A DNA stretch of 64,000 nucleotides. Source: Sycobia sp. Sy_11. Lineage: Eukaryota; Arthropoda; Insecta; Hymenoptera; Epichrysomallidae. The translations under genes were made by a program, and so were the position numbers. The stretch is taken from positions 751,001-815,000 of the forward strand of contig JACCIC010000097.1 in assembly GCA_018907035.1 (NCBI GenBank), read 5' to 3'. Below are positions 12,350-23,534 of the stretch, in pieces. The notes beneath the pieces were generated by a model. The model saw nothing but the letters and a program-made list of their open reading frames with translations, was not told where the DNA came from and did no database searches. The number at the start of each line of letters is the position of its first letter. The first letter of the stretch is position 1.

Positions 12350-12420
<71 letters not shown>
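12350..12420. repeat. (TA)n microsatellite
   Basis: About 71 bases of TA alternation, one of the longest pure TA arrays here, inside a GC-richer patch. Confidence 0.97.
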
Positions 12421-12422
<2 letters not shown>

Positions 12423-12844
12423 TGTGTACGCGGGATGATTTGCGCGAAAATGCCCTATCTCACTTTTGCGAGTGGGAGCCCAGCCGCAGCGTCCGCAAAA
12501 GATTGGTAAAGCAAAATTTTCGCTCTGGTGCGCGCGTATGCGTATGGCGGGAGAAAAGGGCGAGCGAACAAGACCGTCGGGGGGTTTTAATGAGAAAAAC
12601 AAAGAAGCGGAGGAACAAAGGGATGACCTTGTCGCGCGCGCTATTTATGAGTTCCTGAAAAGAAACCGACGCCCGCGGCGCGGCAAGATCGCGAGGCCCC
12701 CCCCCCGTCGGACGGCGACAGACGATTTCGCGCGGAGGCTGATGTGCGCGCGCGGGAGATCGGGCCAGGACGCAAGTGTGCAGGCTTCGACGATAAAAAT
12801 AGGTGTCTTAATGTCGACATAAAATTGCTGGGATGCTCCACGGG
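12421..12844. other. GC-rich patch, no gene recognised
   Basis: CpG-containing sequence with a run of about nine C near 12698-12706. Several overlapping open frames on both strands mark base composition rather than a gene. Confidence 0.4.
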
Positions 12845-12912
12845 CTCGAGTGAAATATCGGTTATCATAAATCACGGGCAAGCATCCTCTAACCCAGTAG
12901 CTCTACCACAGA
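12845..12912 (-). repeat. Possible tRNA-derived SINE remnant
   Basis: On the minus strand, TCTGTGGTAGAGCTACTGGG followed by TTAGAGGATGCTTGCCCGTG resembles the D arm (A box) through anticodon arm of a tRNA-like SINE. The B-box region (GATTTATGATAACC) is badly degraded. No tRNA cloverleaf can be supported. Confidence 0.35.
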
Positions 12913-12969
12913 TTCCTAGTATCTTTATTGTACTATTCATATACTATTTTATGTTCTTATATTTTTAAC

Positions 12970-14436
12970 CTAAATTCATCATATTCTTTTAAGTAAACAA
13001 TTTTACTAAGGATTATTAATCATAGAGTCAATGCCTGTTAATCATTAACAAGTAATAAACATTTATTGAAAATTCGTGAATTGGAAGCAATTAAAAATAT
13101 ATTTATCTATTGATTTTAACGGGGGCTTGAGGCAAATGAAAATAATATTCTTTAAAATGTACATTATCTTTCAATACCGCTATTCGTCAGCAAGGAAGCG
13201 CCGATTTCTTAAGATTGCAATTTTATGATTTTACACTTTTTATATAAATTTATAGATTTGGTTATAATTAAACACAACCGCGAGATAATATACGTATATA
13301 ATGTAAAATTCTGTCAAAATAAAAAATGATCTAGAATTTACTGATATTATTATATTAAAGATTGCTTAACAAAATATTGTTACGATAACGTGCCATGAAG
13401 ATTAAGAATAGAGATTACTGCAAAGACCGCGCGAGACTGTATGAGACTGAATTCGAATAATATATACAATCGACTTGATGTGTCATACAAAATCGCAAAT
13501 GTAATATTGTGGATGAAAATCGGAAAATCCATCTCTACTATACAATGATATCAACATAAATGAAGGCGTATTAGAATTTGGACGCTAATATTAATAATAC
13601 ATCGATTATATTAATGAATACTTATAGTTGTTTTTATAATGATTACTATATGTAATTATTAAGTTTAATATATATATAATTTATTTATTTTAAAAGCTTC
13701 TAAAATGTATTAAAATTAATTATGTATACCGGTATGAGCTACTGTACGCAATCCTAATGATAAAATTGATAAACGAATTTACCTTCATCATAGTGTGTGT
13801 GTCGAGATGTGTGTAGGTCAGTAACCCCAACGGGAGCGGTACCGCCCACCGATGGGCGCTGAAGAGATCTAAAGAAGCGTTTTAGATCAAAGACACGTTC
13901 AAAGGGCGTGATTATTTACATTATTTACATTACTTACATATCTGCGTTGATTTTATTTATATCTTGATGTTCTCTAACTCAGTTATGTTAAAGTTTTTCC
14001 TTCTTCAGAGATTATGATTTTTTTTAAATGGTGGTAGCTCGAATATGATTAGGAACTTCTGATACGTACGCGTACATTACATATTTCTACCTATTTCTAT
14101 CATAGAAATTAAACTTATTGTTATTATAAGAACAGAATAAATGTTATACTTTTGTAAAGATGTAACAATTTATAGCAAATAATCAGTATATAACAGTCAA
14201 TAGGATAATGTATCTATAATTCTTTTGTTATTTTAATTATTACCTATAGTGGTGTGGTACTTGATTTTATTAAATGTGATATTACTGGCGGTCGAACTAT
14301 AAAATAGACAAGTTACTTGCTGTTGCAAAGAAAACCTTCAATACAAACTAAATTTACCTTATGATATAACTATAGTTGGATAGCTTAGTCAGTCTTTATT
14401 TTTTTACCTGCCTCGCTGAATTCCATAAGTAATTAT

Positions 14437-14439
<3 letters not shown>
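12970..14439. other. AT-rich non-coding stretch
   Basis: A GC-rich segment at about 13800-13910 (with GGAGCGGTACCGCCCACCG) stands out and may be a repeat edge, but I do not recognise it. No gene is seen. Confidence 0.4.

Positions 14440-14502
<63 letters not shown>
14440..14502. repeat. (TA)n microsatellite
   Basis: About 62 bases of AT alternation. Confidence 0.97.
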
Positions 14503-14505
<3 letters not shown>

Positions 14506-14915
14506 AAGAACAGAGGGTTATAAAAGCCATATAAACAATATATTTATATTACAACTAATATATGTAAAATCAGTTGCAATTATTTGAATACACGAAAATT
14601 TAGCAGAAACATCAATTGAAATCACTCGGAAATATTTTGCAAAAGTCTTGCGTGAAGCGATCCGAATATTGAAATTTTCGCGTAATTAAGATAAAGTACG
14701 AAAAAACGAACTCTTTTTTTCATTAAAATTTCTTCATTTATCAGCTACTATACTTACAATCGTGAACAAAGAATATACAAAAGCAGTTACCTCGCAGTAT
14801 AGTATAATCCAAGAATCGGAAGCCTGTCAATCTTCCTTCCCATCTCTCCATTGCGTTCTACGGCGAGAAAACGCGCGCTTTCCATCCTCTTATTCGCACT
14901 CGTTGTGAAATTCAT

Positions 14916-14918
<3 letters not shown>

Positions 14919-14983
<65 letters not shown>
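14919..14983. repeat. (TA)n microsatellite
   Basis: About 65 bases of TA alternation. Confidence 0.97.
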
Positions 14984-14988
<5 letters not shown>

Positions 14989-15042
14989 TACTGCGTGCGG
15001 TAGCTAATCGGAGCGTGAGAACTTTTTGCTAAACACTGTGTA

Positions 15043-15079
15043 CGCGCGCGCGCCCGCGCGCGCGTGTGTGTGTGTGTGT
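15043..15079. repeat. (CG)n-(TG)n compound microsatellite
   Basis: CG alternation with one CCC interruption runs into TG. It lies 60 bases after a TA array, a neighbour pattern also seen at 9.98-10.13 kb. Confidence 0.93.
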
Positions 15080-15669
15080 ATGTAGTATAGAACTCATCAG
15101 AGGTTTATGCTGTTGTTTATACAATTAAATTATACATCATTGTCCATAGTTATTTTCACTATGCGGTTTTTGTCGCATATCATAATTATAATTTACTCAA
15201 GTGAACGTAATAAACTATTTATTCCTTTTATATTTTTTGTTTTATAAAACTTACAACAATCATGGATAGAATAACTTAAACGTATAATTTATCGATATAA
15301 AGATATAAAATATAAATATAAAAAAACTTTACCAAGTCATTCTTATTTTCGTGACCGCCTTTTCTTATCTACGCTCGATAAAGATCAAAGATAAAGACAC
15401 GTGGACGTTGGGATTAATGATAAATCTCTTCACAGCTATCATCTATATATATTTAGAATGACATTTCACTATTAGAGCCCATTATTTATACTTTCTTGAA
15501 AATGATTTGTATAATGAGGATACTATAATACATGAAGCTTTTCAGTTTTGATACGAGGTGTCGCATCAATGAATCCTGGATACAGAGAGAAATTAAGTTG
15601 TATATACATATGGGAGAAAATTTTATACGCGTTTAATCGCAGCATTGATACTTATAGTATGTGGTTATA

Positions 15670-17215
15670 ATACGTCCAAGAGGTGATTCTTTTCTATGGA
15701 TTCCCGCCGGAACTATCCGGGAATATTACTTCGGCGGGGCTGTTAGTTAGCCATAACGGCTCCTCTTCTTATGACACTATCCTACGTCCCCCATCCACAC
15801 AAGTGATCAGGGGTTCTTTGTTCATCCTCTGCATCTTAAAGTAGAATCAGCTAGTCTAGTTCATCCTGGGCCATTCGCCTAATTCTATCGGCATTTCTGA
15901 GTTTGGTCATCACCTCTTTTGCGAAACTGGCTACTGCCTTCCAGTTTTCAGAAGATTCCAGCATTATTGATAGGATGCTCTCTGGTCTTATTGGCTTATT
16001 GATGGTGTTCATCAAGTGCTCACGTTGTGTTCTAAAACGAGGGCAGCGCACTAATATGTGCTCGGCATCCTCAACCAATGTCGGACAGATGGCGCAGAAA
16101 TCATTATTATCCAGGTGAAAACGGTGGAAATAGTACCTAAAACAACCATGTCTAGTCAGCAACTGGGTTAGGTGGAAATCTAGTTCCCCGTGTTTCCTGT
16201 TGATCCATCTTTGTATGTCTGGAAGGATACGATAAGTCCAGCGGCCTTTGTAAGAATCGTTCCATCGTTTTTGCCATATTTCTATAGAATGATGACGTTC
16301 CACGTTTTTAGCACCTTGTAGAGAATCCACTGCGGCCTTACAGATGTTGTGCAGCCTAGCTAGTTCATCTGCAGCTAAATCGAAAGGAAGAATTGCGGCA
16401 AGTACCTCAGCAGCGTCGGGGGATACTGTCCTGTAACCACTAATAATACGTATACAGGAGCGGCGACGGGACGCAATGGCCAGCTCACAATACGATTTAA
16501 TTCCACATGCATGATGCCAGATTGGCGCTGCATACATGCTGACAGAATTAACAACATAAGCTGATAGCTTCCTCTGGGGTGGGCGTGGGCCACCAATGTT
16601 AGGCATGAGCCGACACAAGGCAGCTGAAACTCGTTGCGCTTTTTCGCCAGATAACTTTAGATGCTCTTTGAAGTTTAACCTGGCATCAAGCTGTACACCC
16701 AAGTATCGTAAAGATGGCGCAGAACTAATGCGGCAGCTACCAACTTTAAGAGTAATACTATCTACCTTCTTACGACTGCTGACAAGAACTACTTCTGTCT
16801 TGTGCTCCGCTAATTGTAGGCCAGCCGACTTCATCCATCTATTGATGTTGCTGATTGCCTCATTGGCATTTTCAGTGAGTTCATCAAGGGTCTTAGCCGT
16901 CACTACTAGAGCGATATCGTCGGCGTACCCTAATGTTATTAAACCAGGCGGTTGTGGAATCCTCAACACGCCATCATACATAATATTCCACAATATAGGT
17001 CCCATAACCGAGTCCTGGGGGACTCCCGCAGTAACCTTATGCAATACAATGCCTTCATCCGTTCGGTATAATATTATCCTATTCTCAAAGTAGCTGGCCA
17101 CGACATTCTGTAGATAACCAGGTACTCCGAACTCTTTAAGCGAATTCATAATAGAAGACCAGCGCGTTGAATTAAAAGCATTCTTGACATCTAGAGCGAC
17201 AATGGCACAATACTG
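15670..17215 (-). mobile_element. 5'-truncated R1-like LINE
   Basis: A non-LTR retrotransposon read on the minus strand. It starts inside the fingers and palm of the reverse transcriptase near 17215, directly next to a TG/CA-rich stretch, and runs through the ORF2 stop at 15851 into a GC-richer tail ending roughly near 15670. The 3' boundary is uncertain because no poly(A) is obvious. The endonuclease and ORF1 are absent. Confidence 0.75.
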
Positions 17216-17305
17216 TTTAGTGTGTGTGTGTGTATCTGTACGCGTGTGACTATTAGAATTTTGCCGTCGCGCCAAGAAAACCATTGTAACGGCACGAGGG
17301 GCCAT
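15851..17305 (-). CDS. LINE ORF2 fragment: reverse transcriptase plus C-terminal zinc finger
   Basis: The 484-codon open frame encodes the catalytic and C-terminal part of a non-LTR reverse transcriptase. Visible are VALDVKNAFN with catalytic Asp39, AGVPQDSVMGP at 94-103 (family consensus has G where D98 stands, a probable damaging change), YADD at 127-130, and a C-terminal C404-C407-H416-C421 finger (C-x2-C-x8-H-x4-C) typical of R1-like elements. The first 30 or so codons are not LINE sequence: they translate flanking DNA and a CA microsatellite, giving THTHT. The frame therefore starts by chance upstream of a truncated element. It has no internal stop, so the insertion is relatively young, but without an endonuclease it is not autonomous. 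Confidence 0.8.
   Translation of the reverse strand: MAPRAVTMVFLARRQNSNSHTRTDTHTHTKQYCAIVALDVKNAFNSTRWSSIMNSLKEFGVPGYLQNVVASYFENRIILYRTDEGIVLHKVTAGVPQDSVMGPILWNIMYDGVLRIPQPPGLITLGYADDIALVVTAKTLDELTENANEAISNINRWMKSAGLQLAEHKTEVVLVSSRKKVDSITLKVGSCRISSAPSLRYLGVQLDARLNFKEHLKLSGEKAQRVSAALCRLMPNIGGPRPPQRKLSAYVVNSVSMYAAPIWHHACGIKSYCELAIASRRRSCIRIISGYRTVSPDAAEVLAAILPFDLAADELARLHNICKAAVDSLQGAKNVERHHSIEIWQKRWNDSYKGRWTYRILPDIQRWINRKHGELDFHLTQLLTRHGCFRYYFHRFHLDNNDFCAICPTLVEDAEHILVRCPRFRTQREHLMNTINKPIRPESILSIMLESSENWKAVASFAKEVMTKLRNADRIRRMAQDELD
17219..17250. repeat. TG-rich microsatellite at the LINE 5' junction
   Basis: A short TG array with imperfect edges abuts the first LINE codons, so truncation point and repeat coincide. 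Confidence 0.8.
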
Positions 17306-18953
17306 TGCACCTTATTCAGTTATTATCTCTCTCATTCATTGCCCCTACAGCCTCACGCCTCGCCTCAGTCGCTAGCTCCCTCTCGGTTTAGATCTTAATC
17401 TGTGTATATAGTTTTACCTCGAAGCACCGTGGAAAATTTCTAACAGGGTCGCTTATAATGCACATAAAAAGGCATTGTCAGGTGTCGCCTAATAAGCGAG
17501 CAAGCGCGTTCATGCCTATGTGCACTTATACATACATATATGCATATATAGATATATACATTCATGAACACATACACACACACGCGCGCGCACACTCACA
17601 CACACACCATTATACCCGCGAGTACAATACGTACATAGGCTAACGGCGGAATCTCTAATGGCGCGAGAGTGCATCCGCACTGATTGCGAGTATAGCGTAT
17701 TCACTGCGTTTTTACCACATTGAAACACATGTATATACACCAAAATGAGTATAAGAATATACATAAATAGTCGGTATACAAATTTAGTTGATCTCGCCCT
17801 AATGCTTGCCCTCGCACGCTGACCGACTATGGTCTGATGACTAGGATGGTTGCAGAAGTACGTCCGAGGGATAATCTCGATGTTACTGTGATATTTTAGG
17901 ATTGACAAGAGAAATTAATCCTCATTACACGTATACATGAGATGTCGAGCATCGGTGGGATACTTTTCTTTTATACAAGAACTGCGGCTCTTATATTTCA
18001 TAACCAAGCAACGTTAATCTATTTATGTACTTTGCCAAGCGATCGAATAATATAGTTAACTGTATTATATAGGATAGAGCTATTTAATATCTTGACATTT
18101 TATTGAGTAATTATTAAATTGATCGATTACATGATTATTTCTTTAGCTGCGACCAAGAGCATTCCTGTTACAAGTTTAAATATAAGGTATATGCTTAGTT
18201 GAAATAACGAAGGTATATTATTTATTATATATAACGATTTCTGGTTACGGAGTACAACATTTATTGCTAATATAAAAGCTCTGTGTTAATAAAATTAGCT
18301 TTTTAACAATATATTGAACGATAGTTAAAATTGTATTCAATTCAATAGTTTTGACATTAATTGTATACTTATAAAAACGTTAAATTCGCGTATTTTATAA
18401 TCCCATATACTTTCCCAACAAACGACATATATAATGAAAAAAACTCTCCACTAATCGGGAGTGCGTGTATATAAGAACATAAGGGGCCCTCGTCGAATGA
18501 GTCGTTCGTCCCCACGGCACAACATTTGCAGTGCCTCACATCCCGCAGATTATAAGTAGGTCATAGCCTGCGCATGCACGATTGTGTCTTGACGTATACC
18601 GCCAACGATATATTCCGATCATATATTATAGATACCTGTAGAATTAGCCGAACCTTGAGTGTAGCATAAACAATTGTCGATATAGACGTAGTGCTGTAAA
18701 AGGCCTGGCTTATCGAGTCAGGGGCCTTGGAACTCCAAAAATGGGCCTCCAAAAATTTATATTTAATTTTTTAAAAATTAATTCACCGTTTTAAAATAAA
18801 AAATAAAAAAGTTTAGTTGTTGCATTCATTGCTAGTTTTTAGTTGTTAAAATCCTTTACCAAAAATTATTTAAAGACTTTCCTAGTGTATATTTTTTAAA
18901 AACCAACAATAAATTCTTTGATCTTAATATTTACAGATAACTTCGAATCAACG
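17251..18953. other. Non-coding stretch
   Basis: It contains a short CA/CG cluster at about 17573-17607 and otherwise AT-rich sequence. Frames at 17516-17908 and 18561-18752 have no domain. Confidence 0.45.
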
Positions 18954-19110
18954 CTTAACCTTTAGACTTCCGTAAGGTCTATATATATAGGCTCGAGATC
19001 TGACATGAACTTTGTATATAGCTACACATAGATACACAATACAGGATACTATTTTGACCTATTTTAAAGGGCTGTCTTAATGTTCAAATCCGAGCAGTCT
19101 AAGGGTTAAG
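18954..19110. mobile_element. MITE-like element with 15-bp terminal inverted repeats
   Basis: CTTAACCTTTAGACT (18954-18968) is the reverse complement of AGTCTAAGGGTTAAG (19096-19110) at 14 of 15 positions, enclosing 127 bases without coding potential. This fits a miniature inverted-repeat element, but target-site duplications are not clear and the call rests on one copy. Confidence 0.4.
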
Positions 19111-19423
19111 AAAAATAAAAAAGTTTATCTTCGCAAAATATTCGATACTCATATATATATTAAGAAAAACCATTTTCTCTATAAAAATTTTTAAATCTAC
19201 ACGGGAACAACAGAGCTATCCTAAACATTAATATCCTTAACCTGATACTTTGATGTTCAAATCCGAGCAGTCTAAGGGTTAAGAAAAATAAAAAAGTTTA
19301 TCTTCGCAAAATATTCGATACTCATATATATATTAAGAAAAACCATTTTCTCTATAAAAATTTTTAAATCTACACGGGAACAACAGAGCTATCCTAAACA
19401 TTAATATCCTTAACCTGATACTT
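19081..19423. repeat. Perfect 173-bp tandem duplication
   Basis: The sequence from 19081 to about 19250 is repeated from 19254 to 19423 without a visible difference (period 173). It begins inside the right part of the MITE-like element, so its right terminal repeat is present twice. The identity implies a very recent event or an assembly join error. Confidence 0.95.
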
Positions 19424-19735
19424 GTAGATACATCTTCGTTTACAGGTGAATTTACTTTTAGATATCTCACCTTCATTTCAAAGAAGAACAAAACAGGAAG
19501 TTAACTGTTTCTCAAGTAGTTTCAGGTATTTTGCAGCGGTATATATAATTATAAATCACTTTTCACTAATTGGTGTAGGTAAACTCGTAAGCTGAAGTAG
19601 ACAGCTACCTAAATATATTTTACCTGATTATTCTATTATTCATCCCCTTTTCCTTACCTATTTCGTTAATTATTATTTTTTTTTACGTTTGTTTAAAACT
19701 GAGTTACAAATACATTATAACCCTTTTCTACACTA

Positions 19736-19738
<3 letters not shown>

Positions 19739-19790
<52 letters not shown>
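19739..19790. repeat. (TA)n microsatellite
   Basis: About 52 bases of TA alternation. Confidence 0.97.
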
Positions 19791-19792
<2 letters not shown>

Positions 19793-19973
19793 TTTAATAA
19801 TTTCTGTTTTCCACGCACTCTTTCCGAAAATTCCATTTATTATTTGGAGACCAAGTGTATATGTTTGCTCTTGCCCAAGGCCCCACGCGACACCAATATG
19901 GCTTTGTTCGTGCGCGCACGACCAACTTTCGCTATTGCCTTCCCACGTAAAGGCCTCCTGTACCGCGCAACTT

Positions 19974-20026
19974 GTGTGTGTGTGCGCGCGCACGCGCGCG
20001 TGTGTGCGTGTGCGTGTGCGTGTGTG

Positions 20027-20056
<30 letters not shown>
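19974..20056. repeat. TG/CG-rich microsatellite
   Basis: TG units interspersed with CG units over about 83 bases; interrupted rather than pure. Confidence 0.93.
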
Positions 20057-20057
<1 letters not shown>

Positions 20058-21100
20058 TCCTCTCTCGTAAAATCTATAATCAAAACGTATTGAGACCGGG
20101 AGATTTAAGCTTAAACCGATGAATTTTTGAGCGTGATATTTTATACCGACTTGAAGCGAAGAAAATTTAACAATTTGTTTGTTGATATCAAATTCTTCTA
20201 TATAGCGTTAAATCCAAATATATTTATTAATTCTTGATGGCTAGTTAATTGCAACGTTCAAAATCTTCTTCGTTATGCATTATTATATGAATTTTATACT
20301 ATACCATTTCATATCTACCACATATGTACTTGAGCTCAATATAGATACATTCAAAAAATGACAAAATTTGAAGAAATTAAAAGAAGATGAAATGAACATT
20401 GAAAGTCAACTTTGTAATTAAAGTTAGTCTGTATACCGATCTGTTCTAATATAGTGAATGGACTCTCGATTTAATTAGATAATTTTATTTACATTAAAAG
20501 AACAGTCAATGTTATATTCTATAAATTGGCGACTTATTATCGTCTTTTTTTTAAAGATACTACCGGATACTACTAATCCTACTGGGTTGATACATTTTTT
20601 TGTTAACGAGAATTAGCGCAGGTGCAAACTTATTATCTAACGGTATCGGCATAATATTTTTTACTTGGGCATCTTGTTGTGATTATTCAAACATCGCTTC
20701 GACCCCATCCCTTGCTCGGTGGTGCACAATATGCTCGATACATCTATGAACATAAAGAACTGATTGTTCAAATAGGATGATTTACGCAATAATTGACAGC
20801 GTAACTCGTTACGCAAGTCTCTCTTATTATCTCATCTGAACAGAATTAATGCGAGTCTGCGGGATAAACAAAGGAAGGAACGTCAAGAACAGTACTTCGG
20901 TGAATCGAACTCGTACATGTGTATTGTATACACATGCACACGCACACGCACGAGCGCGCGCGCACACACCCACACATTCATATTCATTTCGATGCTCATG
21001 CCTACCCGTAGTTACTTCTAATGGGTTAATTACTTTACGTCCATACCTTATTAGAATAACTGTGTACTGTTTTTTCTCTATAGATACATAAAATATATAT
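20057..21100. other. AT-rich non-coding stretch
   Basis: It includes a small CA/CG cluster near 20932-20976. No domain-bearing frame is present. Confidence 0.45.
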
Positions 21101-21711
21101 AGGGTGTCCTATTATAACTTACAGAGTATTTCGGAAAGTAAAAGATAAAAGCAAACACAAAAAGACCTGCTATCATTCGGAAATTACAAGGATGATTAAC
21201 TTAACTTTGGGTAACAGGCTTTATAGTAAAGCTCTGTAAGGTACATGCTTAGTTTTGTAAAATACGAACCCCTTATTCTTTAGCGAAGATTTGCGTTTCA
21301 AATATGTGTGAAGCTCCAGGTCATACCTTTTTTAGCATGCACTTTTGAGCTTATTCTTATTTTTGATCTGTTCATGTATTTCGAAAAATCACGAATAAAA
21401 TCTTTCAGAGCATGAAAAAGACTGTAATATTTGAATAAGTTGACTATCTGAATGCGTCAAAAGGGAAGTAATAAAAAAGAAATTGAATATACATATGGTA
21501 GGACATCCTTTGAACCATAGAATTATTAACGTTGACCTCAAATTTATGTGGCCTTACTAAGGTCTTGGATTAAACATTTGGACTCTTACTTTAATTCCTT
21601 CGAATTTGTGAAAGAATAGTCTCTTTTAAAATTGTTTTTTAATTGTTTCTTAATTGTTTTTAGTTTTCGCGTTCTTTCATATTGTAGGTCACAATTGAGC
21701 ATCCTGTATAT
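21095..21711. mobile_element. Possible non-autonomous DNA element with TATA-AGG-TG ends
   Basis: TATATAGGGTGTCC at the left resembles the reverse complement of the right end, TATACAGGATGCTC. The match is only about 10 of 14, and the interior of roughly 590 bases has no coding potential. Treat as tentative. Confidence 0.3.
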
Positions 21712-21719
21712 TCTTAAGC

Positions 21720-22070
21720 GTGAACTCGCGTGCGCATGTTGGTATCCGCGAAAGAGAAATTAGCACAATGTAGTATCCCTATATTATATGTAGAAAGAGA
21801 GCAGGATGTACTAAATCGTACGACGATTCTCGTTCTATAATGTGCTCTCTTGTTTATTATAATATGTCGAGTAGCAAAGAAATCACGAAAAAAGCAATCT
21901 TTCGAAGAAGGAGATAAAGTAAAGCGAAACCGATGAGGAGCGAGCATAGTAGCTCTACAATTGGTATCGGGGAACGATGCTCTCGATCGTGTCATTGACT
22001 TTATAGACCCATCGTGGGACGAGGTGGAATCGCAGCGCTCGATTGACTTATATATACACGTATATACAAG

Positions 22071-22115
<45 letters not shown>

Positions 22116-22589
22116 TATTACTTTCTAATCAAAGCCCGCGCGATTTCCCTCCATTTTTCTCTTCCTCTCAGCACCGATGCTTCGCATTGAAATATAGTTG
22201 CTCGCTAGCTGAATGCCGGCGGGGGGGGGCTCAAGAAGGAAAGATTTTGTAACGACGAAGAAGGCGGAAGAAGCGCATGCGTTATATGTATTATTCGTGT
22301 ATATAATACAAGTAGCCTTTGGCGGTGTTATTGTACTTTGGTTTTTTATTTTAATTGTAGAAAATTACACTTTGCAATCTCGAGGCAAAATAAAACGAAT
22401 TGATTCGCAACAAGTAAATTGCAGACGTGACAAATGTACGCGAAAAGTGTCTATGGAAGAAAAAGCCAAAGTGTCGTGGACGACCCTTGCATACATAGAT
22501 CTACACACAAATATCTTATATATCGATCAAAAGCTCTAGGCGGCTTTTTTAACCAGGTGCAGGGAAAAAGTCCATCGCGCTCGCGTGTA

Positions 22590-22591
<2 letters not shown>
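21720..22591. other. Non-coding stretch with CA array
   Basis: It holds a CG/CA microsatellite at 22071-22114 and a run of about eight G near 22220. The overlapping frames at 22213-22539 and 22434-22817 show no domain; the latter reads through a TA array. Confidence 0.45.
22071..22114. repeat. (CG)-(CA)n microsatellite
   Basis: A few CG units lead into about 18 CA units. Confidence 0.95.

Positions 22592-22649
<58 letters not shown>
22592..22649. repeat. (TA)n microsatellite
   Basis: About 58 bases of AT alternation. Confidence 0.97.
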
Positions 22650-22651
<2 letters not shown>

Positions 22652-22931
22652 TAATAGTATCTCATCGTTATATACTTTCTACGATTCATTCAGTTTGTCA
22701 GTGTTTCGCGTACATATACGACAGTTTAATCGCATCATTAATCTTAGTGAACAGTACGCGTACATGTATATATATATATATATAATACTATATACGCGCG
22801 CAATCTTTGCGTCGTAAAAAAAAGAAGAGAGGATGTGTCAGCCGCAAGGACAAATATCTTATTTTTGCAATAGCTCTCTCTAATTGCTATATGTATATAT
22901 GTACTGGTAATTAATCTTCGATTATTAGAAA

Positions 22932-23122
<191 letters not shown>

Positions 23123-23138
23123 AGTGAACATTTATTAA

Positions 23139-23234
23139 ATGGTGAAGTCACTGTGCTGGTTGTTAAAAAAAAAGTTAATATTAATTCTGTTTTTCTTGCA
23201 TCTGCTCGCTTTCTTTAACTATATCCGCTTCCAG
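23139..23234 (+). CDS. Candidate first coding exon with signal anchor
   Basis: An ATG immediately preceded by an in-frame TAA opens 32 codons reading MVKSLCWLLKKK then a hydrophobic run from residue 13 to 26, and ends RFQ at CAG followed by GTAAAA, a good splice donor, in phase 0. A short basic N-terminus followed by one hydrophobic segment is the pattern of a type II membrane anchor or signal peptide, as in Golgi enzymes. I do not recognise the protein. The 5' flank is a microsatellite, which weakens the case. The candidate exon at 26686-26853 is on the same strand, also phase 0, and could follow it, but that link is only inference. Confidence 0.35.
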
Positions 23235-23499
23235 GTAAAAATATACAGCGCACGTTCCGAAAAGAAATCCCCGATTGACAGAGTCTCAAGATCACATAAA
23301 GTCCCAGCATTGGCAGCCCACTCTTTTTCCCTTGGCGCACACATATATTATTTATTGTTATTATAATGAACGCGGAAAATACGAGGGACAAGAACGCGCG
23401 ATGCACATTCGTGACTGCTTTAGCAAAAGTCTTATTATTATTTGACCTAGCGACATTAGAAACCTTTTGCAAGGACCAGACGAACGCGCGCGTGTCCAC

Positions 23500-23534
<35 letters not shown>

